DNA from: Duganella sacchari
Lineage (GTDB): Bacteria; Pseudomonadota; Gammaproteobacteria; Burkholderiales; Burkholderiaceae_D
NCBI RefSeq assembly: GCF_900143065.1
Contig: NZ_FRCX01000001.1
Location: 310,001 to 374,000 of the forward strand
Reading direction: 5' to 3'
DNA: 64,000 nucleotides
The notes below the pieces were generated by a model. It saw nothing but the letters and a program-made list of their open reading frames with translations, was not told where the DNA came from and ran no database searches. The translations under genes were made by a program, and so were the position numbers. Positions 57,950 through 64,000 of the stretch are shown in pieces. Every line of letters begins with the position of its first letter. Positions within the stretch are counted from its first letter, which is position 1.

Positions 57950-57981
57950 CAGGGTCTGACCCCGTACGGGGTCAGACCCTG
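57950..57981. repeat. 32-bp perfect palindrome with GGGTCTGACCCC core
   Basis: Arms CAGGGTCTGACCCC and GGGGTCAGACCCTG around GTAC, itself self-complementary; all 32 bases are symmetric. It lies between the sucB stop and the PspC-type gene. The CGGGGTCAG core also occurs in the 87-bp palindrome at 51 kb. It looks like a REP-type intergenic repeat that can fold in RNA and may lower readthrough. Confidence 0.9.
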
Positions 57982-58004
57982 GTGTGCCGGGGTCGCCGGA
58001 CAAA

Positions 58005-59258
58005 TTACAGGTCCAGCAGCAGACGTGCAGGATCTTCCAGCGCTTCCTTCATGGCCACCAGGCCCAGCACGGCTTCGCGGCCGTCGATGATGCGGTGGTC
58101 ATAGGACATCGCCAGGTAGTTCATCGGACGAACAACGATCTGGCCGTTTTCAACCACGGCGCGGTCTTTGGTCGCGTGCACGCCCAGGATCGCCGATTGT
58201 GGCGGGTTGATGATCGGGGTCGACAGCATCGAACCGAAGGTGCCGCCGTTCGAGATCGAGAAGGTACCGCCGGTCAGGTCGTCCAGGGTCAGCTTGCCGT
58301 CCTTGGCTTTGGCGCCGAATTCACCGATTTTCTTCTCGATGTCAGCGATCGACATTTGGTCAGCATTGCGCAGGATAGGCACCACCAGGCCGCGTGGCGA
58401 ACCCACTGCGATACCGATGTCGAAGTAGCCGTGGTAGACGATGTCATTGCCGTCCACCGATGCATTGATGATCGGGTATTTCTTCAGCGCGGCAACTGCA
58501 GCCTTGACGAAGAACGACATGAAGCCCAGCTTGACGCCATGCTCTTTCTCGAACTTGTCTTTGTACTTGTTGCGCAGTTCCATGACTGGCGCCATGTTCA
58601 CTTCGTTGAAGGTGGTCAGGATGGCGTTGGTCGATTGCGACTGGATCAGGCGCTCAGCGATACGCGCACGCAGACGGCTCATCGGCACGCGCTCTTCTGG
58701 ACGGTCGCCCAGGCTGGCAGCGGCTGGTGCAGCAACTTGTGCCAGTGCCGGTTTGGCAGCTGGTGCGGCCAGTGGCGCAACGGCCGGGGTAGCAGGCGCC
58801 GATGCGGCCAGGGCGTCGCCCTTGGTCACGCGGCCATCTTTGCCCGAACCGGCAACGTCGGACGCCGACAGGCCTTTTTCCGACAGGATCTTGGCAGCGG
58901 CAGGCATCGCCACGTCGCCTTTCGAACCACCGGTTGCAGCAGCTGGTGCAGCGGCGGCAGGCGCAGCGGCAGGTGCTGGAGCCGCAGCGGCAGCAGGTGC
59001 GGCAACAGCAGCGCCGCCTTCGGTGTCGATAATGGCGATCAGTTCGTCAGCAACCACGGTGCTGCCGTCGCCCTTGATGATTTGCACCAGGGTGCCGGCC
59101 GCCGGTGCTGGCAGTTCCAGAACCACTTTATCGGTTTCGATATCGATCAGGTTTTCGTCGCGCGCAACGGTGTCGCCGACTTTTTTATGCCAGGTCAGCA
59201 TGGTCGCTTCAGCGACGGATTCCGACAGTTGGGGAACTTTGACTTCGATTTTTGCCAT
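58005..59258 (-). CDS. sucB: 2-oxoglutarate dehydrogenase E2 (dihydrolipoyl succinyltransferase)
   Basis: Predicted 417 residues. Lipoyl domain with Lys44 in [11 protein letters not shown], Ala/Pro-rich linker (about 80-115), peripheral subunit-binding domain ([21 protein letters not shown]), second Ala linker and catalytic domain ending with [12 protein letters not shown] (His/Asp pair). It forms the core of the complex and makes succinyl-CoA. It follows sucA by 77 bases. Confidence 0.98.
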   Translation of the reverse strand: MAKIEVKVPQLSESVAEATMLTWHKKVGDTVARDENLIDIETDKVVLELPAPAAGTLVQIIKGDGSTVVADELIAIIDTEGGAAVAAPAAAAAPAPAAAPAAAAPAAATGGSKGDVAMPAAAKILSEKGLSASDVAGSGKDGRVTKGDALAASAPATPAVAPLAAPAAKPALAQVAAPAAASLGDRPEERVPMSRLRARIAERLIQSQSTNAILTTFNEVNMAPVMELRNKYKDKFEKEHGVKLGFMSFFVKAAVAALKKYPIINASVDGNDIVYHGYFDIGIAVGSPRGLVVPILRNADQMSIADIEKKIGEFGAKAKDGKLTLDDLTGGTFSISNGGTFGSMLSTPIINPPQSAILGVHATKDRAVVENGQIVVRPMNYLAMSYDHRIIDGREAVLGLVAMKEALEDPARLLLDL

Positions 59259-59335
59259 GTAAAACTCCGTATATTTTGTTTTTGCGGCACCGCCCCGCGT
59301 AGCAAGGCGGCGCTCCGTTCAATGTGTAGTGACGC

Positions 59336-62191
59336 TTATTTGGTGAGGATGAAGCCTTTGAGCTTCGAGAAGGCGGTTTCCAGCAGCTCTTTCTGTTGAG
59401 CGTAGTGCTTGTCGTAGTAACCGACCGCTGGCGATGCCGATGCAGGGCGACCAGCGTAAGCCAGGCGCTGGCCAGCGTCCATGCTCTCGAAGATGTTGTG
59501 CTGAATCTGGAACCATGGGCCCTGATTCTGCGGCTCGTCCTGCGCCCACACCACTTCGGTCAGGCCTGGGAACTTTTTCAGTTCGGCAGCGAAGGCCTTG
59601 TGCGGGAACGGATACAGCTGCTCAATGCGGACGATGGCGGTATCGGTCTGGCCGCGGGTTTTGCGTGCGTTGACCAAGTCGTAGTAGACCTTGCCCGAGC
59701 AGGCGATCACGCGTTTGACCTTCTTGGCGTCGATCTTCTCGTCCACCTCACCGATCACGGTCTGGAACGCGCCTTTGGCCAGGTCGGTCAGCGGCGAGCC
59801 GGCGTCCTTGTTACGCAGCAGCGATTTCGGGGTCATGATGACCAGCGGCTTGCGGAACTGGCGCACCATCTGGCGACGCAGCACGTGGAAGATCTGCGAT
59901 GCGGTGGTTGGCTGCACCACTTGCATATTGTTGTCCGCGCACAGCTGCAGGAAGCGCTCTGGGCGCGCCGACGAGTGCTCTGGACCCTGGCCTTCATAGC
60001 CGTGCGGCAGCATCATGACCAGGCCCGAAGCGCGGCCCCATTTCACTTCGCCGGAGCTGATGAACTGGTCGATCACCACCTGGGCGCCGTTGACGAAGTC
60101 GCCGAACTGGGCTTCCCAGATGGTCAGGGTGTTGGGTTCAGCGGTCGAGTAGCCGTATTCAAAGCCCAGCACTGCCTCTTCCGACAGCACCGAGTCGATC
60201 ACGGTAAATGGCGCCTGGCCTTCAGCGATGTTCTGCAGCGGCACGTAGGTGCCAGCATCCCAGCGTTCACGGTTCTGGTCGTGCAGCACAGCGTGACGGT
60301 GCACGAAGGTGCCGCGGCCAGCATCCTGGCCGGTCAGGCGCACTGCGTAGCCCGACGATACCAGCGACGCGAAGCCCAGGTGTTCGCCCATGCCCCAGTC
60401 CAGGTTGACTTCACCGCGGCCCATGGCAGCGCGGTCAGCCAGCACTTTTTCGACCAGCGAGTGGACTTTGAAGTTTTCCGGCACGGTGGTGATGCGGGTG
60501 GCCAGGCGTTTCAGTTCGGTCATCGGCACGGCGGTGTCGGCAGCGTCGGTCCATTTCTTGTTCAGGAACGGCAGCCAGTCAACGGCGTACTTGTTCTTGA
60601 AGTTGGAGATCACTGGATCGACGGTGTGCTTGCCGGCGTCCATCGCATCGCGGTAGGCGGTTTGCATCTGTTCGCCGCCGTCGGCCGGGATCACGTTCTG
60701 GGTAGCCAGCTTGTCAGCATACAGCTTGCGGGTGCCTGGGTGCTTGCCGATTTTCTTGTACATCAGCGGCTGGGTCAGCGCTGGCGTGTCTTGCTCGTTG
60801 TGGCCCAGTTTGCGGTAGCAGATGATGTCGACCACGATGTCCTTACCGAACTCGGTGCGGTAGTCCATGGCGATCTGCGACGCCAGCACGGTGGCTTCCG
60901 GATCATCGGCGTTCACGTGCAGCACTGGTGCTTCGATCATCTTGACGACGTCCGAGCAGTAGATGGTCGAACGGGCATCGCGCGGGTCGGAGGTGGTGAA
61001 ACCGATCTGGTTGTTGATCACGATGTGCACGGTACCGCCGGTGCCGTAACCACGGGTCTGCGCCAGATTCAGGGTTTCCATGACCACGCCCTGGCCAGCG
61101 AATGCAGCGTCGCCGTGGACCAGGATAGGCAGGACCTGTTTGCCGCCATGGTCGCCACGGCGATCCATACGGGCTTTGACCGAACCTTCAACCACTGGGT
61201 TGACGATTTCCAGGTGCGACGGGTTGAACGCCAGCGACAGGTGGACCGGACCGCCAACGGTCGAGATGTCCGACGAGAAGCCCTGGTGGTATTTCACGTC
61301 GCCCGCTGGCAGGTCGTCACCGTGCTTGCCTTCGAATTCTTCGAACAGGTCTTTTGGTGCTTTGCCCAGGGTGTTGACCAGCACGTTCAGACGGCCGCGG
61401 TGGGCCATGCCGATGACGATTTCTTGCACGCCTTTTTCGCCGGCGCGCTGGATGATTTCATCGATCGAGGCGATGAAGGTTTCGCCGCCTTCCAGCGAGA
61501 AGCGCTTCTGGCCGACGTACTTGGTGTGCAGGTAGCGCTCCAGGCCTTCGGCCGCAGTCAGACGCTCCAGGATATGCTTTTTCTTTTCCGGGGTGAAGTT
61601 CGGGGTCGAGCGGATCGACTCCAGACGCTCTTGCAGCCAGCGCTTTTCGGTCGGGTCGGAGATGTACATATACTCTGCGCCGATCGAACGGGTATAGGTG
61701 TCGCGCAGGTAGTTCAGCAGGTCGCGCAGGGTCGCGGTCTCTGGGCCGAAGTAGGTGTTGCTGATGTTGAATACGGTGTCCATGTCCGCATCCGAGAAGC
61801 CGTAGAAGCTTGGCTCCAGTTCAGGAATGCTTGGACGCTCCTGACGTTGCAGCGGGTCCAGGTTGGCCCAGCGGGAGCCCAGGTAACGGTAGGCTGCGAC
61901 CAGCTGAGTCACGGCAACGCGCTTGCGGCCCATTTCGGCGTCGGCGGAGGCGGTTACGGTGCGGATGGGACCTGCTTTGGCGCGCTCGGCGAAGGAGGCG
62001 ATGACGGAGGCGTGGGCCACGTCGGGTTTGTTGGAACCATCGACTGCCGGGACGTGCTGCATGGCGTCGAAGTAAGCGCGCCAGTTGTCTGGGACGGAGC
62101 CTGGATTGTCGAGGTACGCTTCGTACAGTTCCTCAACGTACGGGGCGTTCCCACCAAACAGGTAGGAGTTGGACGTGTATTGTTGCATCAT
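59336..62191 (-). CDS. sucA: 2-oxoglutarate dehydrogenase E1
   Basis: Predicted 951 residues. N-terminal E2-binding segment (YLFGGNAPYVEELYEAYLDN in part), GMAHRGRLNVLVN, ThDP-binding HGDAAFAGQGVVMET and NNQIGFTTSDP, and C-terminal LPHGYEGQGPEHSSARPERF. It decarboxylates 2-oxoglutarate in the TCA cycle. First gene of the odh unit; its promoter should lie in the 274-base gap upstream, where I see no pair of boxes I would defend. Confidence 0.98.
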   Translation of the reverse strand: MMQQYTSNSYLFGGNAPYVEELYEAYLDNPGSVPDNWRAYFDAMQHVPAVDGSNKPDVAHASVIASFAERAKAGPIRTVTASADAEMGRKRVAVTQLVAAYRYLGSRWANLDPLQRQERPSIPELEPSFYGFSDADMDTVFNISNTYFGPETATLRDLLNYLRDTYTRSIGAEYMYISDPTEKRWLQERLESIRSTPNFTPEKKKHILERLTAAEGLERYLHTKYVGQKRFSLEGGETFIASIDEIIQRAGEKGVQEIVIGMAHRGRLNVLVNTLGKAPKDLFEEFEGKHGDDLPAGDVKYHQGFSSDISTVGGPVHLSLAFNPSHLEIVNPVVEGSVKARMDRRGDHGGKQVLPILVHGDAAFAGQGVVMETLNLAQTRGYGTGGTVHIVINNQIGFTTSDPRDARSTIYCSDVVKMIEAPVLHVNADDPEATVLASQIAMDYRTEFGKDIVVDIICYRKLGHNEQDTPALTQPLMYKKIGKHPGTRKLYADKLATQNVIPADGGEQMQTAYRDAMDAGKHTVDPVISNFKNKYAVDWLPFLNKKWTDAADTAVPMTELKRLATRITTVPENFKVHSLVEKVLADRAAMGRGEVNLDWGMGEHLGFASLVSSGYAVRLTGQDAGRGTFVHRHAVLHDQNRERWDAGTYVPLQNIAEGQAPFTVIDSVLSEEAVLGFEYGYSTAEPNTLTIWEAQFGDFVNGAQVVIDQFISSGEVKWGRASGLVMMLPHGYEGQGPEHSSARPERFLQLCADNNMQVVQPTTASQIFHVLRRQMVRQFRKPLVIMTPKSLLRNKDAGSPLTDLAKGAFQTVIGEVDEKIDAKKVKRVIACSGKVYYDLVNARKTRGQTDTAIVRIEQLYPFPHKAFAAELKKFPGLTEVVWAQDEPQNQGPWFQIQHNIFESMDAGQRLAYAGRPASASPAVGYYDKHYAQQKELLETAFSKLKGFILTK

Positions 62192-62465
62192 TCTTGCTCA
62201 CCTTTCTTCGCGCTTCGCGAGGAATTAGCGGGTTAATCTAACCTTCCGCGACACGGCCTGACCGGTTAGCGGATTGCACATCAAGTTGTGGGGAAGGGCT
62301 ATTTGTTTGGGTTATACCTAAAACGGGTCCTTCAGCATAGCACCGGTATTGTATCCCAACAACCATTGGCGCGACAAAATCCGGATGAATCTTTCAGCAT
62401 TAATTTTAATTTAAGCCGCATGGATACTGGCCGGAAGCGTAATGTTTTCATATTTTCAACGGCGT

Positions 62466-63353
62466 TTACGCAGCGAACCAGTCCAGCAGAAAGTCCAGCA
62501 TGGTACGCAAGGCCGGTGGCATGTGCTGGCGCGAGGTATAGATGCCATAGATCCCCATACGCTGGGGAGTGTATCCAGGGAGCAACGCCACCAGGCGCCC
62601 CTCGGCGATCAACGGGCCGGCGCTATACAGCGGTTGCAGTGCAATGCCGGCGCCCTGGCTGGCCGCCTTGAGCAGGACCAGATCCTCATCGGCGGACAGG
62701 TTGCCGCTCACCGGTACCGATAGCGCCTCGCCACTTTGCTCCCGCGTGAACTGCCACAGGCTCTTGCCAAAGTAGTTGTAAGTCAGGCAGTTATGGCCAG
62801 CCAGATCCTGCGGGTGCTGCGGCGTACCGCGCTGTTGCAGATAAGACGGCGCGGCGCAGACCACCGAGTCCGAGTGGCCCAGCTGGCGCGCGATCAGATT
62901 GGGCTCCAGCGTGTTGGTCACGCGGAGCGCCAGGTCGATGCGCTCCTCAATCAGATTGACCGCACGGTTGCTGATTTGCAAGTCCACCGAAGTCAGCGGA
63001 TAGCGCCGCAGATACTGGCCTACGGCGCCCACAAGCAAGGCCTGCGCCAGCGACTGCGAGCACGTGATGCGCAACAGGCCGCGCGGTAGGTCAGCGTCAC
63101 TACCGGCGGCCACTGCCATATCATCGGCCACTTCCAGCATGCGGCGGCAGCGCGCCAACGTAAGGTCGCCGGCATTGGTCAGGCTCAGGCGGCGCGTGCT
63201 GCGGTGCAACAGACGGGCGCCGGCCCATTCTTCCATCTCTGCCAGATAGCGCGTGACCATGGCGCGTGACATCTCCAGCGCCTCCGCAGCGGCAATCATG
63301 CTGCCGCGTTCGGCAATCGTGACAAATACGCGTGCGGCGCTAATCCGATCCAT
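62466..63353 (-). CDS. LysR-family transcriptional regulator
   Basis: Predicted 295 residues. N-terminal winged helix (AARVFVTIAERGSMIAAAEAL, MSRAMVTRYLAEMEEWAGARLL) and a LysR substrate-binding domain. It is divergent from a metallo-beta-lactamase-fold gene with 101 bases between starts, the usual arrangement for a LysR regulator and its target. The effector is unknown. Confidence 0.93.
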   Translation of the reverse strand: MDRISAARVFVTIAERGSMIAAAEALEMSRAMVTRYLAEMEEWAGARLLHRSTRRLSLTNAGDLTLARCRRMLEVADDMAVAAGSDADLPRGLLRITCSQSLAQALLVGAVGQYLRRYPLTSVDLQISNRAVNLIEERIDLALRVTNTLEPNLIARQLGHSDSVVCAAPSYLQQRGTPQHPQDLAGHNCLTYNYFGKSLWQFTREQSGEALSVPVSGNLSADEDLVLLKAASQGAGIALQPLYSAGPLIAEGRLVALLPGYTPQRMGIYGIYTSRQHMPPALRTMLDFLLDWFAA

Positions 63354-63454
63354 GATTCGTCCGTTTTAAGCAATTAACAAGCGCAGAATAGCGTATTTTT
63401 CTGTCGGAATAAGAAATTTAAGATAACGCCATTCTTACTTTTCTGGAGTGAACC

Positions 63455-64000
63455 ATGTTCAAACAAGTGATACTGACCGCCGCCCTCGCCACCGCCATCA
63501 GCGCTCACGCCGCGCCGCTGCACCTGGACGTCTTCAATCCCGGTGAAGCTGCAATCATGCCGGTCGCCTCGGTGATCGTCAGTGGCGCCAAGGACGCCGT
63601 GCTGATTGACGCCCAGTTCTCGCGCGGCGAGGCGGTCAAGCTGGTGGAGAAGATCAAGGCCGGCGGCAAGCACCTGACCACCGTCTACATCAGCAACGAC
63701 GACCCGGACTACTACTTCGGCCTGGACGTGATCCACGCCGCCTTCCCGGACGCGAAAATCGTCGCCCTGCCAGACGTCATCGCCGGCATCGAACGCAAGA
63801 AAGTCGCCAAAGTCGCCCACTGGGGTCCGATCCTGAAAGAGAACGCACCGCACGAAGTCATCGTGCCGCAGCCACTCAAAGGCAACAGCATCACGCTGGA
63901 AGGCCAGAAACTGGACATCACCCGCGAATACGTCTGGATTCCATCGATCAAGGCCGTGGTCGGCGGCGTCGATGTATTCAACGGCCTACACGTATGGACT
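63455..64000 (+). CDS. Secreted MBL-fold protein with altered metal motif (partial)
   Basis: 182 residues are visible, then the window ends. Start ATG 63455 has ribosome site TGGAG. Signal peptide to about residue 19 (ISAHAA). The metallo-beta-lactamase fold opening is clear (VASVIVSGAKDAVLIDAQF), but the zinc motif HxHxDH reads SNDDPDYYFG around residue 73, so the three His ligands are replaced. Either the family binds metal differently or the protein is non-catalytic. It is divergent from the LysR gene. Confidence 0.85.
   Translation, partial: MFKQVILTAALATAISAHAAPLHLDVFNPGEAAIMPVASVIVSGAKDAVLIDAQFSRGEAVKLVEKIKAGGKHLTTVYISNDDPDYYFGLDVIHAAFPDAKIVALPDVIAGIERKKVAKVAHWGPILKENAPHEVIVPQPLKGNSITLEGQKLDITREYVWIPSIKAVVGGVDVFNGLHVWT

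Overview
The window looks like a chromosomal segment of a betaproteobacterium of the Oxalobacteraceae (Massilia, Duganella or Janthinobacterium type). This is inferred from the GC-rich coding sequence, the gene order ndk-rlmN-pilW-rodZ-ispG-hisS-yfgM-bamB-der-hfq-hflX-hflK-hflC-hisZ-purA, the surE-pcm-nlpD-rpoS block, the sucA-sucB-lpdA block and the PEP-CTERM proteins. No rRNA, CRISPR array, prophage or complete insertion sequence was seen.

Left part (1-9.3 kb): an accessory zone built around tRNA-Asn(GUU). Four identical copies lie on the minus strand, each with its own sigma70-like promoter and its own, unrelated, hairpin terminator. A fifth site keeps only the last 26 nt of the tRNA plus a terminator. 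Unrelated genes sit between the copies: a frameshifted DUF6896-like/HEPN-like gene in AT-richer DNA, a TonB-dependent receptor, a DUF3334 (CheX-like) protein with a small coiled-coil partner, a decayed plus-strand gene that I read as a ribosome-inactivating protein (RIP, ricin-A-like) remnant, an orphan 208-residue protein and a soluble GAF histidine kinase.

9.3-17 kb: an aromatic/aspartate aminotransferase divergent from uvrB, then an SdpR-SdpI-hydrolase operon with a palindromic operator, a MarC-type membrane protein and two tandem PEP-CTERM choice-of-anchor E proteins.

17-33.4 kb: a long minus-strand housekeeping run with many start/stop overlaps, from ndk to a purine-type phosphoribosyltransferase. 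It covers nucleotide, histidine and isoprenoid synthesis, ribosome modification and GTPases, outer-membrane assembly, cell shape, type IV pili and membrane proteolysis control (HflKC).

33.6-47 kb: a Bax-inhibitor-1-like protein, then PBP1C overlapping a giant alpha-2-macroglobulin (a periplasmic trap/repair pair), RlmD, and the stationary-phase block rpoS-nlpD-pcm-surE.

47-50 kb: directly upstream of surE on the same strand is a two-gene module, a TIR-domain protein and a KGGTGRT-type P-loop NTPase with kinesin-light-chain-like TPRs. It resembles part of the actinobacterial FxSxx-COOH (fxs) machinery without the peptide or radical SAM enzyme. This is the best candidate here for an undescribed defence or signalling system.

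50-64 kb: a quinone oxidoreductase, an 87-bp almost perfect palindrome between convergent genes, a DinG/YoaA helicase, a DUF465 protein, a PP2C phosphatase, a coiled-coil periplasmic protein, ZapE, the 2-oxoglutarate dehydrogenase genes (with a SHOCT-PspC gene inside the cluster and a second palindrome), and a LysR regulator divergent from a metallo-beta-lactamase-fold protein that lacks the usual zinc motif and runs off the window.
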